From NCBI RefSeq assembly GCF_040581485.1, contig NC_090129.1, forward strand, positions 2,776,501 through 2,840,500: a stretch of DNA of 64,000 bases, given 5' to 3'. Source of the stretch: Linepithema humile. Its lineage: Eukaryota > Arthropoda > Insecta > Hymenoptera > Formicidae. Shown here in pieces: positions 8,871 through 22,000 of this stretch (its first letter is position 1; each line of letters starts with the position of its first letter). The translations under genes and the position numbers were made by a program. The notes beneath the pieces were generated by a model. The model saw only the letters and a list, made by a program, of their open reading frames with translations, made no database searches and was not told where the DNA came from.

Positions 8871-11793
8871 CTAACGAAAAAGAGACAATCTACGAGAACC
8901 GGGTAACCGACCTTGCGCGTCGATCAAGCCGTTTCGAATGTCTGCCATAGAAGGTATCATCTTTACTTCGCCGCGTGCCGCAACGCAAGGTGGCGATTTC
9001 AACAAACGTCGCGCTACCCTGTTGATGTCATCCTTCGATATCGCATCTGCAAGTATCAAATTTTTTTCCAAATGTTATTGGAAAACTGAAACTTCGTAAT
9101 TTTTACGAAATTGCAAAAGGCTTACCAATGGCTTGTATGAAGTATTCTGGCCGTTTCCTAGAACCAGTCGCCAACACTTGTCTACCAATATCTTCAAATA
9201 CAACCGGCCGTTGTTCCAGATTCATAAGTAACATTGACTGCAATTGCTTTTTTGCTCTCTATAAAAAGAATTTCACAACATAATTATTTTCATTCCGATG
9301 TGTTTTCTTGTTTTCTAATTTTTTATCTTTACTATTTTTCTATATTTCGATTCATGACAATAGTATGATTGTATAAAGCGCGATGTGAATGCGGTATTAA
9401 TAGCTAATTAAAAAATACGAAAAGTATACCGCTAATTCACAATCTGAGACTCCGCTTGTCATGGCGACCATTTCATGCACAATTACTTCTACCATATCCT
9501 TCACATGAGATGGCGTGCAAGAAGCATGAATACAAAACAGACCAGTGTCTATATAAGCGTGATTATACGCAGTTGCACTGTACAGCCAGTGATACCTGCA
9601 ACATCAAATATCGAAAAGTTCAATGTAAGTCTAATTATGTCTATTACAAATATTAACTCTTATCTCATTCTAAACTTTTTGTCATAAAGATCGTAGAGAA
9701 CAAAAGATATAAAAAAGTACAGGACGACTATTTTATTTGATATTCCTTTATCTTACACTTGAATAGGAAATGTAAAGGTATAAAGTTGTCTTACCTATTC
9801 AACACATTAGTGTACAAACGCGTGTACATGCCTTTACCAGGACCGCCTGCACTAAAACTGCCGCCGCCGCCCATCATCATATTTAACACACACATAGCAA
9901 CAAAGTCTGGATCTTGATGAGAACAGCCCTCCAAACCTATAACAACATGCGACAATTCGGGCAAGCCACTAGGCCCAGCGTAAATTGGCACGTTGCATTC
10001 TTCCTGTTGAAAATTGCGTGTAAAAAGATTTTAATTTTTTCAGTTTGATTATAAAAACAAAATTTTCAATATACGATATATGAATGATGGTACCAAATTG
10101 CATCCTCCAATGTATTGTGCGATAGACCTGTCGACAGTATTTTCGTTATCTGGTAGAATGAGATCACTCTGTTCCTCCCAGATGGGTTTTTGATCTACAA
10201 AGTATCTGTATATCAAAGAAAATATTATTGTTACATACATGTAGATGAGAAAAGATTTGGAAAATATCATTACGTCATACATTGTAAAAATCATGTGTTT
10301 TCAAAATAAGAATGGCATCAAACTTATTTTGGAAAATGATTGAATTATTTTTAGGTTTATTGATTGAGAATATTTATGGTTATTACTTGGTAACGGCTTG
10401 GACCAAATCGTCATGTTCAACACCAACTCCAGCAACCACCATTCTATCCGGTACGTAGTGATACTTGAGATATGTGTGCAAAACTTTTCTATCAATCTTT
10501 TCAATGTTTTCTTGTGGACAGATTTTTGGTAGACCTAATGTGTTGAGTTTATACGCAGCCTATTAATGTAGAATTTTTTTAAGAATGCATAATTGTAATT
10601 TTAGTAAAAGCACGTATAGAACATTCATTATTTGAAACTTACAGCATGAATCATGTCCATTAATATGGGCTCTTGTTCTGGCCTGGTGTGTAATGACTCT
10701 AATTCGAAGTGCACTGTTTGTCTGGCAATTTGTACCTAGAAATAATTTAACTTGAATTTATTTCACGTGTATCACATATGCACAAATGTTTTAAAATACA
10801 TTTGTATGCAAATAACAATATACAAAAAAAGATTGTTATATATTACACACCTCTTCTTCTGTAATTTGAGGTCTTAAGACAATGTCACCTAGGACTTGTG
10901 TCACTATATCCAAACCACGACGTTCCGCTGATGCTGCATAGACAAATGTATCCCGAGATGCTTGGCAGTCACATATACCGCCATGTTTTTCTAAAGCCAG
11001 CATTATCTTGTCTTTGCTGTCATACGTGTTTGTAGACTGTAAAAATTAGTATAATATAGTTTTGTATTTTGTATATTAATTATATTGATTGGAAAACATA
11101 GGTCTCTGTTACTCATTTATTATATGCTACTATTTTAGCAGTAATTTAATGAAAGATGCTTACACCAAACGCTAACTTTTCAAGAAAGTGCGAGATACCA
11201 TTTGGATATGTTACCTCATATCGTGGACCTGAATCAATAAGAACTGAAAATAAAGTTAATAGTTAGCAAATATATTCAATATAAATGTATCTGATATGAT
11301 ATTCAAATTATATTTCTTAATTTAACTCACCACCTATAGTACAAAATTGTCCAAACCGATTTTCAGATGCAACTTTTAAGCCATTTGGTAAAACTGTAAT
11401 TTGTGTTATTTGATGCTCTTCCTTTGCAGTAGAGTAAATAGGTTTTGGTAAATTTGGGACAGGTTCTGTTAACGGTGGAAATGATGTAACGGTCTCTTTC
11501 AGATCTTTTAAATCAGGAGGTATTCTTTGCGAAGAGAAGTTATACCTTTGCCAGACATTAAAATATTTTGTGTGGGTAGAACTGAAAAATTGAAGATTGA
11601 TGCACAATACAAACTCTCCTGGAGAAATAGATATGTGATGAATATATTAAATATTTATATATGTATGATGAAATTAGGGTTATTTAAATTTACAGGATAT
11701 CACGAATTATTCGATGTCACATTGTCGTAATTACCTTCTTTTAATCGCCACAATTAACGGCTTTTGCGACACTCTTGAAAACATGTTGTACAT
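8871..11793 (-). CDS. Pmpca: Mitochondrial-processing peptidase subunit alpha
   Basis: Minus-strand exons 11793-11735, 11581-11331, 11243-11164, 11036-10851, 10735-10643, 10559-10387, 10205-10094, 10003-9795, 9595-9430, 9258-9126 and 9046-8871 give 545 residues with consistent phases. The N-terminus (MYNMFSRVSQKPL...) is basic and free of acids, as expected of a matrix-targeting presequence. HFLEK (122-126) replaces the HxxEH zinc motif of the beta subunit, the hallmark of the non-catalytic alpha subunit. The glycine-rich substrate loop GGGGSFSAGGPGKG is at 363-376. With MPP-beta it removes presequences from imported proteins in the matrix. The start could also be the in-frame ATG at 11784. 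The exon 3 donor was set at GTAAGC because the alternative two bases away breaks the frame. Confidence 0.95.
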
Positions 11794-12314
11794 TTTGTCA
11801 ACACGAAAAAAATTTATAACATGCAGACGTAACCTATATCTTTATTGAAAATTACAAAAATATATTTGAAGTGTGCGTCTACAGACAGGTATATTAAAAA
11901 AAATTCAATTTTTATACAACGGACACACGAATGAGTTTATTCGAGTACATTCGACAATATTTCACGGATAAAGTTTGAATAAAATTTTAACATTAGGTTA
12001 GATTATAGACTCCCAAGACTGAATCGCTGAATGTATACCATAGTTCATGGACGTAGGAATATAGCATGGAATATAGGGACGGAGCGTGTCGGTATCTCAA
12101 TTTGTAAACTGAATATCACGTTGTGTTGCGTAACATTATTCGAGTGTTGCTTTATTCGATATTATTCATCAATTAATCTGAAAGGTAATTTCTTGCATTA
12201 GCACAGTAATTCCAACTGTTTTTTTTTTTTAAATTATGTGATAACAGAAATATATATATATTTTTCCAATAGCTCGTTGACACGCATTGTTTGCTATTAT
12301 AACCTTGCTGCGAT
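11794..12314. promoter_or_regulatory. Divergent promoter region, MPP-alpha / CIAPIN1
   Basis: 521 bases separate the two start codons of genes transcribed away from each other. No TATA box or strong initiator was identified. The sequence is moderately AT-rich with a short TA tract near 12251-12262. Shared regulation is an inference from the layout. Confidence 0.5.
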
Positions 12315-13600
12315 ATGACGTCTCTTGTCAACGAAGGAAACGAGGTTCTCCTTGTAGCAGCAAATGAAGTGTTGTCGGAGAATATTGCAGATTTTATTGC
12401 TGCGATTAAGCAACGCATAGGAAATATTGGCAATTTACAAACTACGAATTTGTCGAATCTAAAAAAGGGTAAGTATATGTTTTATCTGATGTGATTTCTT
12501 TATTATAAATTTATTATGTTAGAATTTAATAACGTATAGTTATTGCAAATTTTTTTATAAATAACGAAAGATATATATACATTTCTATTATTTCAGAAAA
12601 TCATAATGTATCTAGTTTTAATGTCATCATCGTCATCTTCAAAGAACCATGCACAAACGATGAATTCTTAATAGAGGCATTGAGAATTCTAAAACCCAAT
12701 GGTTCACTACTTATTTATGAACCACTACAAGCAGAGAGGAAACTGGATACAGTACTTACTCATTCTGAAAGAATATCCAAACTAAAGTTATCAGGTTTCA
12801 CAGTAAAAGATGTAGAACAGAAGAAATTGGATGAAGATTTAGAAAGTGAAAATCTTTTGTCGAAAGTGTATAATAATACAGAAAAAATTTATGAAGTATT
12901 AGCGAATAAACCATCATTTGAGGTATGCTAATTTTTTCTTTCTATATATTTATATTTATTATGTTTATAAAAAAATATATTTAATATTACACACACACAT
13001 ATATATATATGTGTTTTTTTATCATTTAGGTAGGTTCTAGTGTACCCCTTTTATTTGCGAAAAAAGAAACTAATGTGTGGAAGTTAGACGATCCAGTAGA
13101 AGAAGATTTAATAGACGAAGATGAGCTTTTAGATGAATCAGATTTCATGAAACCAGATGTTTCTTCCCTAAAAGGTGAGGTCAACATACAATTAGAAATT
13201 AAATACATACGTATAATTTTAATAACACGATGGATTCGTGGATTTGCATTAAAAAAAATTATTTTTTTCAGTTTGTAGCACAACGGGTAAACGAAAAGCA
13301 TGTAAGGATTGTTCATGCGGTCTTGCGGAAGAATTAAGTGGTAAAACTCCACAAGAAAATACCGTTAAATCTTCTTGTGGAAGTGTAAGTCTCAACTTTA
13401 ATCAAAATTTGCATACGCATATTATGTTATATAAATTTCAATTTCAAATCATTTCAAATTTAATTAATTAATTGTCCTTTTTTTTCTAGTGTTACCTTGG
13501 AGATGCATTCAGATGTGCCAGTTGCCCTTACCTTGGAATGCCTGCCTTTAAACCCGGAGAGAAGATTATTTTATCTGAAACTCAGTTAATCGATTCCTGA
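12315..13600 (+). CDS. CIAPIN1: Anamorsin / CIAPIN1, cytosolic Fe-S assembly factor
   Basis: Exons 12315-12468, 12597-12922, 13030-13174, 13272-13384 and 13490-13600 give 282 residues. The N-terminal half is a degenerate methyltransferase-like domain (ALRILKPNGSLLIYEP). An acidic linker follows. The C-terminal CIAPIN1 domain has the [2Fe-2S] motif C210-x8-C219-x2-C222-x-C224 and the twin C244-x2-C247-x7-C255-x2-C258 motif, so all expected cysteines are present. With the diflavin reductase NDOR1/Tah18 it donates electrons to the cytosolic Fe-S assembly machinery. The methionine at 12315 starts the family's N-terminus, and the length is normal for the family. A candidate AATAAA lies near 13994. 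Confidence 0.95.
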
Positions 13601-13633
13601 ACTTTGTGTTTTTTTTTTTTCGTCAGCGATATA

Positions 13634-13839
13634 TACAACATTGGCCAAAATTATTGGGCATCCTCATAATCATTATACTGTACTGAATCTAATACCAAGA
13701 AAGACTTCTATTGTTGTTTATTAGAGTGTTCATTGTGAAGTTGTTAGAGCTAAGAAATGTTTTATTTCTTTCAAAAAATAAATGTTACATTGGAAAAAGT
13801 ATTTTAATAGGGGGCTTAATAATTTTAGCCACGACTGTA
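13634..13839. mobile_element. Tc1/mariner-type MITE remnant
   Basis: The ends are imperfect inverted repeats of about 30 bases: TTGGCCAAAATTATTGGGCA on the left, and on the right the complement of GGCTAAAATTATTAAGCC. Both begin TACA next to a TA, the usual Tc1/mariner target. Only about 145 bases lie between the ends, with no transposase. It is just downstream of the CIAPIN1 stop and may lie within that gene's 3' UTR; it also contains an AATAAA. Confidence 0.65.
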
Positions 13840-16800
13840 TGTAAGATATAATTTAATAGCAATGAACATACATTATTTTGATTCGCATGAAAAATTGCAC
13901 TGTTTCTTCAAAATACTATTTTATTAACTTTATTCCAATTACTTTCTTTTCTATACTTGCGTAACTGAAAAAAGATGTAATAATTATTCTTAAAATAAAG
14001 ACGTACTTAAATTATAATTCGAATCTTTTTATCGCCCTGCGCAAGAAGATAAATATAACAATGTAGCAGTGGTAAGAGATAATCCATTTTATTCCACTTT
14101 TATCTGTATACAATAGCAACCAGCATTATAACTATTATAAAGAGATGTAAAGTATGCAATATGTTTTTCGAAATTGATCAGAGGCTTCGAAGCGTCTGTT
14201 TTAATTACAAGTTAAGTACAACATATACAAATGTAAGTACACATATTTAAGATAAATTCTCGAACTTCTACACGGATAAAAGATTTCATTCGAAGCGGTA
14301 GATTAACGCTTTTGCATAAAAATAGTCTTAAAATATCGTTCGATACACGAACCACGAATTCAAGAAAAGTACGTAACAAACTTTCACGATCCTGATTTAC
14401 CCTGATCACTTAAACCCTGATGTATAATATATATATAAAATAGTACCAACATGTATTGCATACTGTGCACCGTCATGGCGTTATTTTTTTTTTTTTTTAT
14501 AGGAATATAACCCTTTCACCATAAATCCACTATCCCGTCTCTGGGGATGAGTGTGCGGGAGAGGGCTATTTTCCAAACACAATGATACGTAATCGCGCAA
14601 CTTTCATATATACATATATATACATATATATTTAATGTGTATATATATATTTAGTTGGGCAATGTCGCAAATATATCTTTCTAGTATAAAATTATACATT
14701 AGATTTAAAAAGCAAAGGTCGCAGTTCAAGTAGCATCTATCGTATACAGGAACAGAAAAAAGCATCGTCATGTATTGCGAATGATTTCTTTTTTTTTTTT
14801 GTCACGACGACAGGAACATCATTCCGTATTATTAAGATTAACATAAACCCTATGAACAAAGAATTAATGAATAACATGATAATCATTGGTTTGCCACTTT
14901 ACGATGCGATTATAATTAAAAAATATATATATATATGTAAATGAAGAGTTTTAAAACAAAGTTTGCCTACGTATGGTTAATGCAACACCGCCAACCAAGA
15001 AGTACAAGTCTTGGCTCGACGTGATAAATCTTGCAAACCAATAATTGTACTCTGTCTCGTGTTATTACTACTATTGAAAACAACTTTGGTGTATGTAAAA
15101 GTTATACGCTTTAAGTAACTGCTGGCCAGTGTCGATATTTCCTCAAGTGTGGCCGTTGAGAGAAACAAAGCTTTTGACACCATTTCTCTTCGAAAAGTTT
15201 ACAGCAATGAAAGCAATTTTAGGCATAACTACGTTATTTATCCTGGCGCGTGTTCTCGCACGCGCGCTAATCGCCCCAATTAAAACGTATATATTCTAAA
15301 TAAAAGTTAATAAGCAATTTCGCTCTCGCGATGGAATAAAAGTGGAAGGAAAGAAGACTTCGAGAAGTTGGCCTCGCGTCGCGACCTATCGATACGGAAC
15401 AAAAGTTTTCGGAGTTTCGGAGTGTCGCTCTGCTATTCTCAAATGATATTATACGGAAACTGACAGCTTTAAGAAGTAGAGAAACCAAGATTACGTACAT
15501 TATCGTATATAAATACGTCGAAAACTTCTGACAAAGTTTTATAAATCTGCAGTGTTATTTGTCACTGGGGTATCCGATCGTTCATCAGCGAGAATTATTT
15601 GTAACTCTGAACGTGTTTCTTATTTTTATCTAGTATACACCTCACAATGATAGCATGTATATATATTATGTATATTCAGTTGCTTAGACATTAATAAATA
15701 TAAATTTACGCCGCGTATCTTTAATGCGAACTTACGTTAATGATAATGATTCCTGAATCGATTAAGACTTCAAATATCCAATATCGGTACACGTTAAAGG
15801 ATTTTGGATGCGTATAAGCACGATGCAACTCGAGCTTTTTATCAATGAATGTATGAACGTTATATGTGTGTATACACACACACATACACACACACATGTA
15901 TATATTGTATTCTAAATGTGACAAAAACAATCAGTCAGTGGCAAAATACGAATAATTTTGCGAGAAGAATGAAAACAAATGTGTGCCTGTGTGTGTGTGT
16001 GTGCGTGTGTCAACTGAGAGTGAAATTGGAAACGTTCGCCAAGCTATAGTCATTGCACGTGACTATATTCTCGACGCATGCAAAGACCGACAACGGATCG
16101 CATAACGTTCAAAATACATCGAATTACGAAAAAACTGATAAAATCGATTAATGATGTAATTTCCATTTGAGTATAGGCGCCGCGAAGCTCAGTCAAGAAA
16201 ACACGATGAAAGGATCACTTATCTCTGCGATGCCGTATCGCGATCTAAATTTTCTTCAGGAATGTACGCGATGGTACTTTGAGCAACGATTAGAATTACC
16301 GCTTAAGGCAACTTTTGCGCACCCCCGTGACTGCAATAATTTGTTTCTTTTTTCCTTCACTCTTTCTCTTTCTCTCTCTCTTTTAGCTTTAGTTTGTTTT
16401 CAATGTTGTACGTACGAGTTTCTTTCAATTTGTCAACAAACGGGATAAAATATGAAAATATAAGAATCTGAGAAGACTTTCCATATCAGAGAGCCTGAGT
16501 TACGAATGTTGTTCGGCAGCTATGTATGAAAATTATGGAAAGATCCTTAGGTATTGTGCACACGGTTCCCCTTCGCTTGCTCGAATATCGATGTCAATCA
16601 TATACGCATCTTCTTTTTCCCTCTTTAGTTAGCGATATGAATTTTCATTGAGAATTCTGCGCGTTAAAAGGTTATCGAATATTTTATAAGCCATTTAGAC
16701 TTAAAATTTTGCAATGTCGTTTTTCAAATCAATTCAATCATCAAGTGTTGTATGCTTCATAAAAATTTGAAATAATCACAAAATTATGTGTATAATATAT

Positions 16801-19084
16801 ACAAATATCCTAATATAATCTCATTTATCATTCAACTTCGCTAGACACTTGTTTAGGACAAAACGCGAAACGCCGCTCCAAATCTTACGAGCGTAAGCCC
16901 GCGACATGTGTTTCAAGTAAAGGCACAAGATACGTTATGAAGACTTCAAAGAATGAGTGACTAATAATTAAAATAAATTATCGTTATTTATGTATTTATT
17001 TGGAACTCATATTATGGAACTCTGAAAAGCTTGAAAAATTTCGATCTTTCACAACAAAGTTCAATTTAAAACTGCCTTACGCTAATTTCAAGTCTTCATA
17101 ATCTTTACTGCGTATGTCATTCGCGTACGCGGTCGCAAACGAGAGCCGGTGCACGTAGAATTTGGAGCAGCGCTTCGCGTTTTGCCTTGGAACAAGCCTT
17201 CTAACGAAGTCGAATGACAAATGCGAATGACTACTAAAGCGAAGAAATGGTTCTAAAACACAGCCCTAGCGCGTATGACGTATTAAGAAATAGGACCTTC
17301 TAAAAAGACCTTTGGCTTCCTTTTCCACGATGGAGCAAAACCGCCGCAGCGCGTCGTCCTGTGAACACGGACACTTCCAAACTTAACAACAATACTAAAA
17401 TCAGCCGTAGCGCGCATAGACGTGGGACAACCCCACAAATACGATCCCCGGCGCGGCACAGAGCCCGTGCAGAGTCTCCCCCGTTTCGCCATTTCACACG
17501 ACATGACGAGAGCAGTCTGTGCTAGCACGAATTATCCATGTTATCCAACAGAGAATGCTTCTCTTCTTTTTTCGTCTTTTTGCTTCTTGGCGCCTCGGTT
17601 CGTAATTTCGGTTCGAAACACGGCTGCAAAAGAACGAAATTCTTCTATTATCTATCTATGTACAAGTTGCTGTCGATTCTTGTTTGATGAATTTGGCGAG
17701 ATGATTTGTTCGCATTAATTCGAATTCGAAATAAACGAGCATTCAAATCATTAGAGATTCTCTTGCTTAGACTTCACTCTCAAATTTGATTAGAAATACA
17801 CACGCGATAAAAATTCTCTGTCGTATCGAATCATTGTTGCGACAAAAAATCGTGTTACAAAATGTTAAACGTTGAAATTTTGAACGTGTCGAAGTGTCAA
17901 AACGTTCTTGAAGCTACCGGCGTCTTTGTAGGAAGTCTTTTTTCTTAACCGTCTTTTATTTCAAGTAACAAACATTGTGTTTTAGAACTGCGTGTAAAAA
18001 AAACAAATTCATAAAACTATAACTGCTGACATTATCGCAAATAATTGACTGCGTGGGGGTTACAGAGATCGCAGTTTAGCCGATTGATAAATGGGAACGC
18101 GGTGGCAAAAACAGATTGTCCTTGGCACGGATCGTTGACATGCACGCGCAATTTCAAATCTACGCATGAACACATTAGCGGCGCTCATTAAAGCAGTCAG
18201 AGATAGGATGCACTAACTGTGCTCCGTCTTTAATTCTTTTGAGATAGAAGATTGATTAGTGCTGACCTCTTCCACTGGAAAAGTGATTATTTCGAAATTT
18301 TATGATTTTTCTCTTGTAAAGTGAAGCAGAACGATCGAGTGAGATTATAAAAATATTATAATTTTCAAATTACAATAAAATGCTGATTTGCACGATTTGC
18401 ATGAATTCTTTGTTGACGTAAAGAACACATAAGAATGATGATAAAAGATGATTATGAAGCAAATGTGTACGTAATATAATACAAAGTCTACTGCGCACGT
18501 TGAATAAGGCGCATATCGATAAGATTACAATACCTGGCGTTATTGTCAAAGATTTGATAAAAAAATTTAATATAATTACTTAAATTATTAATAAATAATT
18601 TTAAAAATTATTCCTAATATAATACTAGTGCAATACTGCTCTGACAGAACCGCCGCACTTTCAAAAATTATTTCAGTGAGGCATTTACTATACGTTAATG
18701 ACGAAAAATTTCATTTTCGCAAGGCAAACATATAAAATAATTAAAAAACTTATATTCATAAGATAAAAACTACTTTCATATCTTTAAGCAACAAGCCATG
18801 GTCCCGAATGAAAGCACTAAGTTCTGAGAAACAAATAATTCGACTATACACCTTTAGATTGAAAGAATTTACACGCGTGAGATTCATGAGATTCAAATCA
18901 CACGACTGATTGTTCAGCTCTTGTCAATTGTTGAAATGAAATGAAATGAAGTTTCTCTCGGTAAGTAAACGTAAACTCATCGCGTGTAAGCGACGATTGA
19001 ATGCGAAAAATCATCTTTCGTTCAAGGCAAAGCGCGGGGATGTGCCGCTCCATTTAGCGAGAGACGCTGACGGGACAAGCGCTA
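13840..19084. other. Intergenic / 3' flanking DNA, no gene recognised
   Basis: About 5.2 kb between the 3' ends of CIAPIN1 and cueball. It contains TA microsatellites (about 14605-14660), CA/TG tracts (15865-15898 and about 15987-16010), a short CT tract (about 16360-16382) and a CpG-richer patch around 17120-17545 with open frames on both strands that I could not assign. TTTATT at 17955-17960 (minus-strand AATAAA) could end the cueball mRNA. Confidence 0.5.
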
Positions 19085-22000
19085 TCAATTTTCGTGCGGT
19101 TTAAGTGGCATTTCACTCACAGTTTCGCAGATATTCATGTTGCAGCAATTCTCTATGGTAATTTCGCACTGATTATCCGGTATCTGCGGCCGGGATGTGA
19201 GCTGCGTCACGCCCTTACCAACCACGTAGCGCTTCTTAATGCGCGGCCGCCTTCGCAATTTGTTCACGTAGTAACTGAGCACGACGGTCGTTAGCAGGAA
19301 CAGTCCGGTGAGGGCTACGAATATTGGCAGTATCGTAGAGTTTTCCAGGCCCGCACTGATGATCCTTTCGGCCGTTCGATTAGCGTCCGTGCATCTATTC
19401 ATACAAGACGATCGATATTTGCGTATTGCGTTTAGGCACACTCAAAAAACGTATATTTTCTTCGAGTCCCGTAATAATCTATTGTAAATTGATATTAGTT
19501 TAATACTTTTCAAGTTGCGGTAGAATTAAGTTTCAAAAGCGTGCAAAAAAGTCAATTCGAAGCTTAAAATTTTGAAAATGTAGAATATTCCAAGCTAAGA
19601 ATAGAAAAGACAGCATCCGCAGAATGATAAAATCTCGTTCTTGCGAAGAAACATTTACGTACCTGCAAGGTGCTTCGCTGAACGACTCGACGCGATTAGT
19701 CACGTTCGCGACCTGCACGATGCTGCTCAGCTCCTCACATCGGGTTCCTTTGGAATATTTACAGTCGCAATACGGTTTTCCATTCTGGACAGAGCACTCA
19801 CCGTCGTGGAGACAGTAACCGTCGCAAATGTTCCTTTCGCATCGGGCGCCACTAAAGTTAGCCTTACATTTACACTCGGGCAGTCCGTGACTGTTTATAG
19901 TGCAAGTATTACCGTGAAGACAGTAATTGTAGCAGTGAGAAATTTCGCAAAAGTATCCGTAGAACCTGCAAAGATTATAAGAGTTCTCGAACTGCTATAA
20001 CTACACAGAAATATCTAGTTGAAAACTCAGATTAAAAATTATATTTAAAAATTAGATTAAAACTTGCATCAGAATGAATAAACGTATACAATTTTATAGA
20101 ACTTGATGTGAAATTATTCGAGTCTCTTCTTGAAAAATAATTGAATTTACATTTGACTGTAACCGAAGTGCGCTGCAGCCTCCACTTTTACTAATGTCGG
20201 ATTTACGTTTGGCAATATCTACTTGAGCAGTTTACAGTTTCATTAAACATTTCCTCACCCTAGCTTGCATTGGCACGTGCCATCTGTTTTGCGTTTGCCG
20301 TTGTTCAGGCAGTAGTTGGAGCACTCGGTGGTCAAATCCGTTGTCTCCTTTTTGATAGGTGGTATCTTCGTTCCGTGAATTGATTTCGTCTCCATTCTTG
20401 TAGTTGGCTCCGTCCCCATTCCGGTAGTTGGCTGAGTCTCCATTCCGATAGTCGATTGTTTCTCCGTTACGACGATGGCTGGATCGCTAGACCGCTCGGT
20501 TGTCGTTCGAAGAGGTTCGTTCCTTTGTTCCGGGAATTTCGTCCTCTTCTCCATCTGCGAAAAGATCGCCGCGCAATTGTTCTCTTCGTTGTCGCGCGTA
20601 ACGATGCCGGCTGGATGAATAGGGTCATACGACGCGAACTTGACTGGTGTGATTCGGCCCTTGCCGTTCTTCGGGATAGTCCATACCGCCCTCTCTATCC
20701 AGTCGGACCAGTACACCGACTCATTGTCCACCGCCAGGTGAGCCGGCTGATGGTGGCTGCTGTCGATCAGCACCTCCCGCTCGCTGCCGTCCAGGTTGCT
20801 ACGCTCGATCTTGAAGTCATTCCCCTGGGAGTCGTCGCTCCAGTACAACTTCTGCTCCGCATGATCGATCGCTAATGCCAGCGGTTGATATAGGCCGGTA
20901 TTGACGATAGTCGTTCGATCCTTTCCGTCGAGTGTAGAAGACTCGATAGTGGGCTTCTGGAGATTGTTGTTCGTCCAGTATATGCGTCTGTAGAAGATCG
21001 TTCATTATTGCCAGTTATCTGTTTCTTTTTTTCCGACGAAAATTTGGGTGTCGCTAGTTCGAGCTTGTCAGATGAGAAATTCGAATGGTTTGAAATGTCG
21101 AAAAATATTCAATATGAAAAAGAAATAATAAATTTTTGTTTCTTTCTATTCTTTTCCAATATAAATCTCTATATTGTCTAACTTTATTTTTTTGCCGATT
21201 TACGTAAATTCAGATTTAAATTGCTCGAGCATGCAAAATTTAAGCTAAGGCCTTGAGAGATCCGAAGAATTTTGAATTTAACCAGAAAATTCGAACTGTT
21301 CAATCACTGAAAAAATTTGAGTGATAATGCAAAGCAAAGCGCATTTCGTATTAATAATTACGATCATAATAACGATGTGTATAAGTATAACTATAATGAT
21401 AAAATAGTATAATTGCCTAATTGTGCTTTTAAATATTTAAATATAAGTTTTTTCAATATTACATAAAATATATTCTTTAAAAATAATATTTTAATTTGTT
21501 TTTTTCAATAGAAGATACAGGACTTAGGTATACATTTATTTTTGTTTTTATTTTTGAAAAAAGTTTGAAATTTGCAAAGTAAATTATGCATAAATAAAAG
21601 TTTAACTATAGCAGAATGACATTTTTGTATCTTTATGAATGAAGCGTCGCATTCATCAGGAACATCGTAAATATCTTCGCTGCTATAAACATATGAAAAG
21701 AAGGCGATTTATTATATATCATCACATTCATGCGACTTTTCACTTATTTTATCATATCAATAGCAGTAAAAATATTTAAAATGAGACATTTTGCACAACG
21801 GTAGAAAAAAAATGCCGAAATGCGTTTTTTTTTTCAGCGAGAAATTTCTTCGACGATGCAAAATAGACAAGCGATCGGAATATTCCAGTGGGAACGCCTC
21901 ATTTTTCAGGCTCATTTTTAGCTGCGCTTCGGTTTTTCTTTTTTATAAAGTGTCAGCATTTGCTGGCAACGCGAAAGGGACGAATGTACTGTGAATCGCT

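Noticed and set aside
17283..17528. 81-codon minus-strand frame with a CpG-rich, coding-like look
   Set aside because: Open frames overlap on both strands and none resembles a known protein; a retroelement fragment is possible but could not be supported.
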